From assembly GCA_963794155.1 (NCBI GenBank), contig CAWCCX010000016.1:434001-498000 (forward strand): a stretch of DNA of 64,000 bases, written 5' to 3'. Positions 1 through 13,294 of the stretch are shown here, one piece after another (position 1 is the stretch's first letter; each line of letters starts with the position of its first letter). This stretch comes from Roseiarcus sp963794155 (GTDB taxonomy: Bacteria; Pseudomonadota; Alphaproteobacteria; Rhizobiales; Beijerinckiaceae). Under the pieces are notes generated by a model that saw only the letters and a program-made list of their open reading frames with translations, searched no databases and was not told the origin of the DNA. The position numbers were made by a program, and so were the translations under genes.

Positions 1-899
1 TCAGGGGCGTCATTCGCCAGCGCGCCCGCCGCGCATACGCGTTTCCGACGCCGACTCTGGTCCTTAATTTTGTCCGCGACTCGCTGCCGTCGCTCTCCGC
101 TTCGCTAACCATGGCGCAAAAGCGGCGGGTGGCTGGCCTCGGCGTTGCTACGCCGTTCCAACTGTGGAACTGGGAGGCCGAGATCGGCGCGCCGCCGGGC
201 GCAATGAACGCCTGGCGGCATTTCGACGCCGAAGGCGAAATCGCAGCCGTCTGCCCTTATCCAACGACGCTGTGCAATGACGCGACCGCCGCTTGCGCGG
301 CCGAGTTCTTCTTCGGCCGCTGCTGGCGCTATCGCGACTTTCTGTATTTCTTCGTCGGCGAGTTTCTTGGCGGCGGCCTGGTCCTCGACGGCGCATTGCA
401 CCCGGGCCGGACCGGCAACGCCGGCGCCCTTGGATCAATGCCCATTATGGCGAAAAGCGTTGGGGGCGCCGCGCCTCAGTTGATCGCGTGCGCCTCCATC
501 TATCAACTGGAGCGGCGTATCGAGGCGGCGGGACTTGACGCCTCCACGATCTGGGCCACGCCTGATTCCTGGAACGAATTCGGGGCCCAACTCGACGACT
601 GGATCGAAGAGGCGGCGTCGGCGCTCGCCTATGCGACGGTCGCGGCGATTTCGGTCATTGATTTCGAGGCGATTGTGATCGACGGCGAAATGCCGGCGAC
701 GGTGCGCGAGCGTCTGACCGCGCGTACGGCGCAACTCTTCGCCGGCCTCGATCGGCGCGGTCTGAGCGACGTAGAGATCGTCTCGGGCGGAATCGGGGCT
801 GACGCGCGCTCGATCGGAGGCGCGGCTTTGCCGCTCATCAAGAATTTCGCGCGCGATCGAGAAGTTCTGTTCAAGGATGCGATGAAGCTGGCGAGTTGA
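1..899 (+). CDS. ROK-family transcriptional regulator, 5' end cut off by window edge
   Basis: The frame is open from base 3 through the ATG at 111 to the stop at 899, so the 111 ATG is probably internal and the N-terminal part, including any helix-turn-helix, lies outside the window. The visible part has the ROK fold: the glycine-rich loop FVGEFLGGGLVLDG followed by GRTGNAGALG. The CGxxGCxE zinc motif of ROK sugar kinases is missing; the equivalent stretch reads SMPIMAKSVGG. This favours a sugar-responsive regulator over a glucokinase. It lies 130 bases upstream of zwf-pgl on the same strand, so control of sugar catabolism is a reasonable inference. Confidence 0.8.
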   Translation, partial: RGVIRQRARRAYAFPTPTLVLNFVRDSLPSLSASLTMAQKRRVAGLGVATPFQLWNWEAEIGAPPGAMNAWRHFDAEGEIAAVCPYPTTLCNDATAACAAEFFFGRCWRYRDFLYFFVGEFLGGGLVLDGALHPGRTGNAGALGSMPIMAKSVGGAAPQLIACASIYQLERRIEAAGLDASTIWATPDSWNEFGAQLDDWIEEAASALAYATVAAISVIDFEAIVIDGEMPATVRERLTARTAQLFAGLDRRGLSDVEIVSGGIGADARSIGGAALPLIKNFARDREVLFKDAMKLAS

Positions 900-1029
900 G
901 GTCCAAAGTGTCAGGAGCGCGCCTGATCTTGGCTAGGGCCTCACGGATCGGTAAGCTTTTGGCCGCGGAGGCCCGGATGGACCACCCCGAGCGATCGCCA
1001 CTTCTCTCAACGACCCAAGGAGAGGCGTC

Positions 1030-2505
1030 ATGGCCACACGCATAGTCAAGGTCGAGCCATTCGATCTCGTCGTCTTTGGCGGCACCGGCGATCTGGCTTA
1101 TCGGAAGCTCTACCCCGCGCTCTTCAATCGCGAGCGCAGCGATCAGTTTTCCGAGCCGACCCGGATCATTGCGGCGTCGCGACGCCACCTCGATCACGAC
1201 GCGTTCCGCGCCTTGGTCCGGGACGCGTTGACCAAGTTCGCCGTCATCAACGACGAGGCGGGCGCGGCGACCGAGCGATTTCTGTCCCGTCTCTACTATG
1301 TCGCAGTCAACGGAACGGGCGACGAAGGATGGGCGGACCTGAAGGCTTTGCTCGGTCCCGACGAACGCATCCGCGCCTATTATCTCGCGACCGGTCCTGA
1401 CCTGTTCGGCCCGCTGGCGAAGCGCCTCGGCGCCGAAGGGCTCGTGACTCGGCGCTCGCGCATCATCGTCGAGAAACCGATCGGCAGGAATGGAGAGAGC
1501 GCCGCGGCGATCAACGATGTGATTGGCTCGGTCTTCCTAGAGCGCAATATCTTCCGCATCGACCACTATCTCGGCAAGGAATCGGTGCAGAATCTCATGG
1601 CGCTGCGCTTCGCCAACATCCTGCTCGAGCCGCTTTGGAACAGCGCGCACATCGATCATGTACAGATCACCGTCGCCGAAACGCTCGGCGTCGAAGGCCG
1701 CGGCGGCTATTATGAAGAAGCGGGCGCAATGCGGGACATGGTCCAGAACCATATGATGCAGCTGGTCTGTCTCGTTGCGTTGGAGCCGCCGAATTCGCTC
1801 GAAGCCAACTCCTGGCGCGATGAAAAACTGAAGGTGCTGAAGGCCTTGCAGCCGATCGACCACACCAATGCCTCGAGCCTCACCGTACGCGGCCAATATC
1901 GCACTGGATTCGCCGACGGCGGCCCGGTTCCCGGTTACCTGCAGGATATCGGCAAGGAGCACAGCGATACGGAAACGTTCGTGGCCCTCAAACTGGGCAT
2001 CGCCAGTTGGCGATGGGCTGGAGTTCCTTTCTATCTGCGCACCGGCAAGCGCCTACCGCAACGCTTTTCGGAAATCGTCGTGGGATTCCGTCGTGTCCCG
2101 CACATCATATTTCCCATGCAGCCGGACGGCATACCAGCCAACAGCCTCGTTGTGCGCGTGCAGCCGGACGAAGGGATTAAGCTGTGGATGATGGTCAAGG
2201 AGCCAGGCCCCGGCGAAATTCGGCTGCAACATGTGCCTCTCGATATGAGCTTCGCCAAGGCCTTTGGCGTCGCCCCCGCCGACGCTTATGAACGTCTCCT
2301 CATGGACGCGATCCGCGGCAACGCCGCCCTGTTCATGCGGCGCGACGAAGTCGAAGCTGCGTGGAGATTCGTCGATCCTATTCGCGAAGCCTGGGCGCAG
2401 TCACAAGAACCGCCGCGCCCCTATGCCGCCGGGACATGGGGTCCCAACGCGTCCGTCGCCTTGATCGAGCGCGATGGGCGGACCTGGAACGAGGAATACG
2501 AATGA
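1030..2505 (+). CDS. zwf: Glucose-6-phosphate 1-dehydrogenase
   Basis: This enzyme oxidises glucose 6-phosphate to 6-phosphogluconolactone with NAD(P)+, the first step of the oxidative pentose phosphate and Entner-Doudoroff routes. The 491-residue length is normal. The N-terminal dinucleotide fold has GGTGDLAYRKL (near residues 18-28), followed by EKPIG near 148 and the active-site signature RIDHYLGKE near 176-184. An AAGGAG-like ribosome site precedes the ATG. The stop overlaps the pgl start by four bases (ATGA), indicating translational coupling. Confidence 0.97.
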   Translation: MATRIVKVEPFDLVVFGGTGDLAYRKLYPALFNRERSDQFSEPTRIIAASRRHLDHDAFRALVRDALTKFAVINDEAGAATERFLSRLYYVAVNGTGDEGWADLKALLGPDERIRAYYLATGPDLFGPLAKRLGAEGLVTRRSRIIVEKPIGRNGESAAAINDVIGSVFLERNIFRIDHYLGKESVQNLMALRFANILLEPLWNSAHIDHVQITVAETLGVEGRGGYYEEAGAMRDMVQNHMMQLVCLVALEPPNSLEANSWRDEKLKVLKALQPIDHTNASSLTVRGQYRTGFADGGPVPGYLQDIGKEHSDTETFVALKLGIASWRWAGVPFYLRTGKRLPQRFSEIVVGFRRVPHIIFPMQPDGIPANSLVVRVQPDEGIKLWMMVKEPGPGEIRLQHVPLDMSFAKAFGVAPADAYERLLMDAIRGNAALFMRRDEVEAAWRFVDPIREAWAQSQEPPRPYAAGTWGPNASVALIERDGRTWNEEYE

Positions 2506-3215
2506 TTCAGACTGATTTCCATCGCCAAGAATTCGCCGATGGCGAAAAGCTGGCGCAGGGCCTGGCCGACTGGACTGCGGAGCGCCTACGCGAGGCGATT
2601 GCGGCGCGAGGCGTCGCATTGCTGATCGTCTCCGGCGGCAAATCTCCGGCCCGGTTCTTTGAACGACTCTCGGATGCAGCGCTCGACTGGACCCGGGTCG
2701 CGGTTACGCTTGCCGACGAGCGACGCGTGGCCGACGATAGTCCGCGGTCGAACGCCCGATTGGCGCGGGAAAAATTGCTGCGCAATCGCGCGGCGGCCGC
2801 GACCTTTACGCCACTCGCCGACGTCCGCCTGCCCGAGGATCGGGAACTCGCCGCGGCGAGCGCACGTGTCGCCAATTTGCCCTTGCCGGCCGACGTCGTC
2901 GTGCTTGGCATGGGTGACGACGGACACACGGCGTCGTGGTTTCCGGGCGCCGATGGCCTCGCTGAAGCGATCGATCCAGGCGCTCGCCAGCTCGTCGCTC
3001 CCATCCAGGCGGCGAACGCAGGCGAACCCCGCCTTACGCTGACCGGGCGCGTGATCCTGCGCGCCAGAGCGATTGCGCTCGAGATCGAGGGCGAAGCAAA
3101 GCTGGCGACGCTTGCGGCCGCGCTCGAGCCCGGCCCCGAGGAAGCGATGCCCATTCGCGCCGTATTCCGACGGGCAGGCGATCGGCTCACCGTGTTCAGC
3201 GCCAAGCAGGCCTGA
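2502..3215 (+). CDS. pgl: 6-phosphogluconolactonase
   Basis: The enzyme hydrolyses the lactone made by Zwf to 6-phosphogluconate. The frame is open further upstream inside zwf, but the start is set at 2502 because the ATG overlaps the zwf stop and gives a normal 237-residue protein. Family landmarks are SGGKSPARFF near residue 44, the TLADERRV motif, and VVLGMGDDGHTASWFPG around residue 130. It forms a two-gene operon with zwf. No edd or glk follows; the next gene is convergent. Confidence 0.95.
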   Translation: MIQTDFHRQEFADGEKLAQGLADWTAERLREAIAARGVALLIVSGGKSPARFFERLSDAALDWTRVAVTLADERRVADDSPRSNARLAREKLLRNRAAAATFTPLADVRLPEDRELAAASARVANLPLPADVVVLGMGDDGHTASWFPGADGLAEAIDPGARQLVAPIQAANAGEPRLTLTGRVILRARAIALEIEGEAKLATLAAALEPGPEEAMPIRAVFRRAGDRLTVFSAKQA

Positions 3216-3267
3216 CCGGCTGTTCGCCCGGCGCAGCAATGCCCGATTGACACGGGGGTCGACGCCC

Positions 3268-4494
3268 TTACGCCTTGACGAATGGACACCCACCCTTGTC
3301 CAAGGGGCGAAAAGCGTCCTCCGGTTTGATCGTGGAGACGAGCTCGAAATAGTCCCAATCGTATTTCGATTGGGCCGGCGCCTTCGCTTTGTAGAGATAC
3401 ATGGGATGAAGCTTGCGGCCGTCGACGCGTATGACGCCCTTGCCGAACAGCGGATCGTCGGTCGGGATCGCCTTCATCGCATCGATGAGCTTGACGCCAT
3501 CGTCGGCGCTCTTGACCTGCGCCATCGCCTTCATCAGATGCTCGGTCGCCGCATACATGCCGGCGTGCATGTCGTTGGGCATCATTTTCTTCGGATGGGC
3601 CGCCTGGAACCGCTTGGCGAAGGCGCGCGTTCCGTCGTTTGCGTCCCAGTAGAAGCCGGTGCAAATCGTCGCCCCATCGACAATGTCGAGGCCGAGCGAG
3701 GGGATGTTGGTGACATTGAGGATCAGACCGGCAAGGCGCTGCTTGGCGCCAAGCCCGAATTCATGCGCCTGTTTGATGCAATTGTTGAGGTCGCCGCCCG
3801 CATTGGCGAGCCCGACTGTGTCGGCGCCGGAATTCTGCGCCTGCAGGACAAACGAAGAAAAGTCGGCGGTGTTGAGCGGATGGCGGACCGACCCCACGAC
3901 CTTGCCGCCCGCAGCCTGAACCGCGGCGGCGCAATTGGCCTCGAGGTCCTTGCCGAAGGCGTAGTCGGCGGTGATGAAGAACCAGCTCTTGCCGCCCGCC
4001 TCGGTGAGCGCCTTTCCGAGGCCCGTCCCCAGCGCGTAAGTATCATAGGTCCAGTGGACGAAATTGGGCGAGCATTTCGGGCCGGTCATCACAGAAGACC
4101 CGGCGCCTGAGCCAATGGCCGCCTTATTTTTTTCCTGCGCGACCGCAATCACGGCGAGCGCGACCGCCGAATTCGGCAAGTCCATCACGACATCGACATT
4201 GTCGGAATCGAACCATTGGCGCGCGATCGCCGAGCCGACGTCGGGCTTGTTCTGATGGTCGGCGGAGACGATTTCGACCGGCACGCCGAGGGTCTTCGAA
4301 AAATCGTCCACGGCGAGCTTGGCGGCGACCACCGACCCGACGCCCTGGTAGTCGGCGTAGACGCTCGACATGTCATTCAGGATGCCGATCTTCAGCGGCC
4401 GTGCGGCTTGCGCGTGAGCGACGCCCGGCGTCAGCGCCAGCGCCGCGCTCCCGAGCAGCACCTGTCGTCGGTTTGGCCTGTTCGCCGCGTCCAT
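3268..4494 (-). CDS. ABC transporter substrate-binding protein (branched-chain amino acid/Peripla_BP_6 type), Tat-exported
   Basis: A 408-residue periplasmic binding protein of the LivK/Peripla_BP_6 class. The start is placed at 4494, six bases after an AAGGAG site; the frame continues upstream, but that extension is not protein-like. The N-terminus NRPNRRQVLLGSAALALTPG with a following AHAQA cleavage site looks like a twin-arginine signal peptide. The mature part begins KIGILNDMSSVYADYQG, typical of the family. No permease or ATPase genes lie nearby, so it is an orphan receptor or serves a transporter encoded elsewhere. The ligand cannot be read from the sequence. Confidence 0.88.
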   Translation of the reverse strand: MDAANRPNRRQVLLGSAALALTPGVAHAQAARPLKIGILNDMSSVYADYQGVGSVVAAKLAVDDFSKTLGVPVEIVSADHQNKPDVGSAIARQWFDSDNVDVVMDLPNSAVALAVIAVAQEKNKAAIGSGAGSSVMTGPKCSPNFVHWTYDTYALGTGLGKALTEAGGKSWFFITADYAFGKDLEANCAAAVQAAGGKVVGSVRHPLNTADFSSFVLQAQNSGADTVGLANAGGDLNNCIKQAHEFGLGAKQRLAGLILNVTNIPSLGLDIVDGATICTGFYWDANDGTRAFAKRFQAAHPKKMMPNDMHAGMYAATEHLMKAMAQVKSADDGVKLIDAMKAIPTDDPLFGKGVIRVDGRKLHPMYLYKAKAPAQSKYDWDYFELVSTIKPEDAFRPLDKGGCPFVKA

Positions 4495-5125
4495 TCCGTT
4501 CTCCTTGCGCGTTTCCATGCGGGCGTTTCTTGAGGGCCCGCCTTCGATCGAGTGTGTCGCGTCGCGCTGCCTCAGGCAAGAGAGGCGCGGCGGCAGGACG
4601 GGGTGGCGAATCCATCCAAGCCAAGTAAATCCCGTCAAATTGCTTGGAACTGTTTGGTTTTGCTTGGAATCGTTTGGTTTTGCTTGGATTTGCTTGGTTT
4701 AGCTTGGCCTTATTCGTCCGAATCGGGACTTTTCAATGGGTTACGGGCGAAAAAATAAAATCCTCTCTCTGTCCTATCTCCGCGACCTGGAGCCCGGCAA
4801 ACCGGGACCCGATCCGGAGAATAGAAACATATAGCACAAGATTCCGATTTTCGCAAACTAATTCGCGCAGGATGCCGTGGCTCGGGCGCGACGGAGGATC
4901 TCTCCGGCGGGGTCGGGGCGGATGCGGAGGGGTTGGAACCGCCGGCGGGAAGCAAATGCGCGGGCGCTCGGGCCCGCGATTGGCCAATCAGCGCCGAGAA
5001 TTCCCTCAAAACGCCTCATGCTCTAGACATTTGACGGCAAGAGGTTCTCTTAAGCGCGCCTGAGCGTCCCGACGCGCCGCGCGTCCTGCGCCGCGGGCTT
5101 CTATGCCTCAAAGGAACCAATCCCC
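4495..5125. other. Intergenic region without a convincing gene, carrying a short tandem repeat
   Basis: About 630 bases separate the divergent binding-protein gene and the Rrf2 gene. Open frames here have low-complexity, repeat-driven translations and no plausible ribosome sites. The notable content is the TTGCTTGG repeat array at 4640-4709. A TTGACG hexamer near 5031 could belong to an Rrf2 promoter, but I see no good -10 at the right distance. Confidence 0.6.
4640..4709. repeat. Seven tandem copies of a 10-bp unit (consensus TTGCTTGGTT)
   Basis: Seven consecutive decamers fit TTGCTTGGAA/CTGTTTGGTT-type variants, and pairs of decamers also make a 20-bp higher-order unit repeated three times. 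Two inverted half-copies (CCAAGCCAAG) sit at 4616-4625. The period equals one turn of DNA helix, and the array is T-rich inside a GC-rich chromosome. It lies about 145 bases upstream of the binding-protein gene and 415 bases upstream of the Rrf2 gene. Confidence 0.85.
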
Positions 5126-5575
5126 GTGCTCACCAAGAAGGGAAAATACGGCCTCAAAGCGATGGTGCATCTCGCCGGCCTCGCCCCTGACGGGCTCGCT
5201 CAGGCCGCGGACATCGCCAGGACGAATTCGATCTCGAAAAAGTTCCTCGATCACATCCTGACCGAGCTGCGCCACGCGGGCCTCGTTTACTCCAAGAAGG
5301 GCAAGGGCGGCGGCTACGCGCTCGCCCGTCCGGCGCATGAGATTCGAATTGGCGCGATCGTGCGCGCCCTCGACGGCCCGCTGGCGCCGATCGCTTGCGC
5401 TTCGGTCACGGCCTATCGGCCGTGCGACGATTGCAGCGACCTCAAGTCCTGCCCGGTTCGGCTGATCATGGTCGCCGCGCGCGACGCCATCGCGAGCGTG
5501 CTCGACCGCCGCACTCTCGCCGAGATGCGCGGGCTCTCGCCCGGCGCCGAGCTGGCGCTGATGTATGACATCTAG
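5126..5575 (+). CDS. Rrf2-family transcriptional regulator with four cysteines
   Basis: A 149-residue winged-helix regulator starting with GTG; MLTKKGKYGLKAMVHLA and the recognition region SISKKFLDHILTELRHAGLV are typical of Rrf2. Cysteines at 91, 100, 103 and 109 form the cluster-binding region seen in Fe-S or redox-sensing family members such as IscR, NsrR and RirA, although the spacing does not match IscR exactly. It therefore probably senses iron, redox state or NO through an Fe-S centre. It stands alone next to the rrn operon, so its targets are not evident from context. Confidence 0.9.
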   Translation: MLTKKGKYGLKAMVHLAGLAPDGLAQAADIARTNSISKKFLDHILTELRHAGLVYSKKGKGGGYALARPAHEIRIGAIVRALDGPLAPIACASVTAYRPCDDCSDLKSCPVRLIMVAARDAIASVLDRRTLAEMRGLSPGAELALMYDI

Positions 5576-5682
5576 GCTAGAACAGGGGCTCGATTGGGCG
5601 AACACGCGATTGATCGACCCGGACGGCGCGCCCGACAAGAGCGCCATTTGCGGGCGCGGCGGCGCGAGAAAGCGTTTGAGGT

Positions 5683-5759
<77 letters not shown>

Positions 5760-5821
5760 TCAAAGAGTTCTACGGCAAAGCGCCGTTTTTCATGGAAGAG
5801 GAATCTTTTCCGTTCTTTGCA

Positions 5822-5939
5822 GGCCTGGCGACGACCTACTCTCCCATGTCTTGAGACAGAGTACCATCGGCGCTAAGGCGTTTGACGGCCGAGTTCGGGA
5901 TGGGATCGGGTCTTATCACCTTGCAAGGGCCACCAGGCC
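5822..5939 (-). rRNA. rrf: 5S ribosomal RNA
   Basis: About 118 bases between the 23S gene and tRNA-fMet. The complementary ends GGCCTGG and CCAGGCC form the terminal helix, and the conserved CCCGAACTCGG region is present on the minus strand near 5887-5900. Ends are estimated to within a few bases. Confidence 0.93.
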
Positions 5940-6038
5940 GGCAAAGAACGGTGAAGCAAAACTGGCTTTTCTGTTTTTATCGAGCCAAAGCGTTCTTGCG
6001 CTTTGAACCGATAGATCTCGCGCCTTGGCGACGAGAGC

Positions 6039-8912
<2,874 letters not shown>

Positions 8913-9342
8913 CTCATCGCCAAAGCGCGCGTCCTTGTTCGCTCAACCGATTCGGCTCGATCGAGCAAACGCGCTCCCTGGCTTGAAAAGACCAGTTTTG
9001 CTTCAAGCGCATCCGGGGATCTGAGCGGTCAGGCTCCAAATCCACGACTGGTTGCTCGAAGGGCAAGATGGCGACGCGGCGCCCTTTCGCCTCCAGGCTC
9101 TCACGAACCCGTCGGCGTCACGCCTCGCCTCATCCGGCCCTCGACCGAATGCGCTTCCTCTTCACAATGTCAGAGATCGAAAGACCGCGCTTTTGGGCGC
9201 ATCTCCCGTCACCGCTCTCGAAGCGCCGCGCGCCTCGAAAACGAAACCTGTTCAGATTGCATCGAAAGGATTGAGGCGCCCCGCGTCCCGCACAACCGCC
9301 GACAAGGTCTCAAGCCAAGAGTCTCGCGAAAGAGACCGACCT
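8913..9342 (-). other. Internal transcribed spacer between tRNA-Ala and 23S
   Basis: About 430 bases of rrn spacer containing no further tRNA or believable protein gene. It is AT-richer than its surroundings. I found no clear second boxA here. Confidence 0.8.
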
Positions 9343-9418
9343 TGGTGGAGCCAGACGGGATCGAACCGACGACCTCATGCTTGCAAAGCACGCGCTCTCC
9401 CAACTGAGCTATGGCCCC
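9343..9418 (-). tRNA. tRNA-Ala (anticodon TGC)
   Basis: A 76-base cloverleaf with GGGGCCA at the 5' end, anticodon TGC, T-loop GGTTCGATCC and an encoded CCA. It is the usual second spacer tRNA of the rrn operon. Confidence 0.97.
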
Positions 9419-9449
9419 GTTTCAAGACCCGCCGGCGGCCAAAGGCCAG

Positions 9450-9526
9450 TGGTGGGCCTGGGAGGACTTGAACCTCCGACCTCACGCTTATCAAGCGCGC
9501 GCTCTAACCAACTGAGCTACAAGCCC
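9450..9526 (-). tRNA. tRNA-Ile (anticodon GAT)
   Basis: A 77-base cloverleaf beginning GGGCTTGTAGCTCAG, with anticodon GAT, T-loop GGTTCAAGTCC and an encoded CCA. It is the first spacer tRNA after 16S. Confidence 0.97.
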
Positions 9527-9731
9527 GGTCGAAAGAAGAAGTCCCACGCCCGCCCAGGCTTTTCAAAGCCGATCGAGACGCAAGTCTTCCATATCCTTAA
9601 ATCAGAAAGAGAGACGAAGGCGGCGCGATCCCGCAAAATGCGGCCTGACTGGGCCGCTTGATTCTGAGCCGGACGACAAACCTTCAGACAAGAGCAAGCT
9701 CAAGTCCTCATGGTTGATGAGGTCCGAATCC

Positions 9732-11219
<1,488 letters not shown>

Positions 11220-11726
11220 AACTGAGATCTTGGTCCTGACTGGTCACTTCAATGTCCGTGCGGACATTGTATTCTTGACGAGTTCCAAACACATCCGCCT
11301 CAAAAGAGGTTTGCGGCCTGCCCGCCTCACGACGGTCCGGCAGCGCTCTTTCGAAGCACGATGAATTTTGAAACGTGACCGTCAGTTGTCTCTTCGGACT
11401 CAAACCGCCAGTTCGGCTCCCCAGCTCACGCCAAGAACCCGGTCCGACAGCCAAAGTCCCGCAAGGACCCCGCCGCCCACGTCTCTCTTCCTTCCGATGC
11501 AATTGTCAAACAGCGAAGGAGCCAGAAGCTCCCCAAGCACGAACCAAACTTCGCGGCAGTCCGCCGCCAAAGCTCAGCCCGAGCCTGAAATTCCCGTTTC
11601 GCCGCGCTCACGCACGACTGGAACGACCGAAAATCCTCCGCCCCCGCCTCTCAGCAGGGAGGAGTGCGCTCGGAAAGTCCCGAAACCCGCCGCTCAGCCG
11701 CTCTAAAAGGGCGCCAAGCCGTTGGG
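11220..11726 (-). other. rrn operon leader
   Basis: Roughly 500 transcribed, non-coding bases between the predicted rrn start point (near 11727) and 16S. They contain the boxA-like antitermination element at 11504-11515. Open frames here are unsupported. Confidence 0.7.
11504..11515 (-). promoter_or_regulatory. boxA-like antitermination site of the rrn leader
   Basis: The minus strand reads CGCTGTTTGACA followed by ATT. It matches the rrn boxA consensus TGCTCTTTAACA at nine of twelve positions and sits in the leader about 285 bases upstream of 16S, where NusB/S10-dependent antitermination would load. Confidence 0.6.
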
Positions 11727-11733
11727 AGAGGCG

Positions 11734-11762
11734 GATATAGGCCCCGGTGAAGTTTCTGTCAA
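11734..11762 (-). promoter_or_regulatory. rrn operon promoter
   Basis: On the minus strand a perfect -35 TTGACA (11757-11762) is separated by exactly 17 bases from -10 TATATC (11734-11739), placing the start near 11727. It is the best sigma-70-type promoter seen in the window, which fits an rrn operon. The P450 stop codon TGA (11759-11761) lies inside the -35 hexamer. Confidence 0.8.
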
Positions 11763-13192
11763 CGGACTTTCACAAAGAAATTCTCGGCTGTGGATTTCTG
11801 CGCCCCGGACCGCTGTTTGACGTGCATTTTCATGCCCCCCCGCGGGCGCAGCGTCACCCGCTGCTGCGGCATGACAACCTGGCCGTCCACCAGATCGAAG
11901 CGAAAGGCGCGCAGAAGATGAGCGAGCAGAATGATCGCCTCCTGCATCGCGAACGCCATGCCGATGCAGACCCTGGGCCCGGCGCCGAACGGGATATAGG
12001 CGAAACGGTCGATCCGTTCACGCCGTTCGCCAAGAAACCGGGAAGGATCGAAGGCGTCGGGATTGTCCCAGAGGCCTCGGCGCCGGTGCAAGACATAGGG
12101 CGACACCATGATCACCGCGCCGGCGGGAATGCGCACGCCCGCGAGCTCGTCGTCGGCGATCGCCTGACGGCTCAAGATCGCGGCCGGCGGATAAAGGCGC
12201 AGCGCTTCCTCGAAAACGGCGCGGAGCGTTTCACAACCCTCGGCCGAGACCGGACGCTCGCCGTCGAACGCCCGATCGGCTTCGGCCTCCGCCCGTTCTC
12301 GCCATTCGGGCGACTGCGAAAGCAGAAAGAGCGACCAGGTCAGTCCGTTCGCGGTCGTCTCGTGACCGGCGGTGATGAACGTGATGACGTTGGCCCCCAC
12401 ATCCTCATCACTCAATCCGCGCCCGTTTTCGGGGTCCTTGGCCGACATGAGAAGAGTCAGAAGGTCACGCGGCGCCTCAGCCCCGCGGTCAACGAGCGCC
12501 CGGCGGTTTTCGATGATCGCGCCGACCGCGGAATTGAAAAAATCGAGCGCGCCCCGGCCGCGCATGCGCCAGAGCCGCGGCAGGAATTCGGGCGCTCCCA
12601 GCAAATCGAGCGGATCAAGCCTGCCGATTGTTTCGAAATAGCTCGTCAAGGCCCGTTGGAAGGCGCTGGGGTCACGCCCCAGGCCTTGCGAAAACAGCGT
12701 CTGCTCGAGCACCTCGAGCGTGGTGCGCGACATGAGCTCGCTGATGTCGGTAACGGCGCCGTCGCGCCGCCGGCTCATGCGCTCGACCGCCGCTTCAGCG
12801 ACCCGCTGCATGGCCGGGACGAATTCGGCGACCTGACGGGGAGAAAACAGCGGCGCGAGCGCCCGGCGCTGAATGCGCCAGTCCTCGCCGTCGGCGGTCA
12901 GAAGTCCATTGCCGAGGCCAGGCCGCAAGACGCGGAGCTGAAGATTGTCCTTGCGGTAGTTGGCGGCGTTGTCGAGAAAGATGCGCCTGACCGCCGCCGG
13001 ATCGTGCGCCGCGCCGCGCAGGCCGAGAATCGTCCGCCCGATGGAGACCGGGCGCTCGAAATCCGCCTTGCACCAGACCTCGATCGGATTGCGCTGCAGG
13101 GCGAGAATTGTCGAGAGCGACCCGCGCGGCCGGTCGGGACGGCGCGGATAGGGGGGAACGAAAAGCTTCGAGGCCGTTGAAGCGACCGGCAT
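11759..13192 (-). CDS. Cytochrome P450
   Basis: A 477-residue soluble P450 monooxygenase. The I-helix oxygen-activation motif AGHETT is at 275-280, the K-helix ExxR at E329-R332 (EALR), and the haem loop FGAGPRVCIG is at 402-411 with the cysteine ligand at 409. There is no transmembrane anchor and no fused reductase domain, so electrons must come from separate ferredoxin and reductase partners, none of which are adjacent. The substrate is unknown. It is transcribed in the same direction as rrn and ends inside the rrn promoter. Confidence 0.93.
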   Translation of the reverse strand: MPVASTASKLFVPPYPRRPDRPRGSLSTILALQRNPIEVWCKADFERPVSIGRTILGLRGAAHDPAAVRRIFLDNAANYRKDNLQLRVLRPGLGNGLLTADGEDWRIQRRALAPLFSPRQVAEFVPAMQRVAEAAVERMSRRRDGAVTDISELMSRTTLEVLEQTLFSQGLGRDPSAFQRALTSYFETIGRLDPLDLLGAPEFLPRLWRMRGRGALDFFNSAVGAIIENRRALVDRGAEAPRDLLTLLMSAKDPENGRGLSDEDVGANVITFITAGHETTANGLTWSLFLLSQSPEWRERAEAEADRAFDGERPVSAEGCETLRAVFEEALRLYPPAAILSRQAIADDELAGVRIPAGAVIMVSPYVLHRRRGLWDNPDAFDPSRFLGERRERIDRFAYIPFGAGPRVCIGMAFAMQEAIILLAHLLRAFRFDLVDGQVVMPQQRVTLRPRGGMKMHVKQRSGAQKSTAENFFVKVR

Positions 13193-13294
13193 GGCGAACG
13201 CCCTGGAGCGAAGATGCGGGATAGAACTTAGGCTACGCCAAGCCGGAGCGACAGGGGCTAGGGCGAGAATCTGCCCCCGGGCCGGGGAAAGGCG

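Noticed and set aside
4640..4709. Possible CRISPR array
   Set aside because: The units are 10 bp, contiguous and without unique spacers, and no cas genes are present.
5576..5682. Terminator of the rrn operon
   Set aside because: No hairpin followed by a T-run was found on the minus strand downstream of tRNA-fMet, so none is annotated.
11747..13180. 477-codon open frame opposite the P450 gene
   Set aside because: It is the antisense shadow of a GC-rich gene; the P450 frame has all catalytic motifs.
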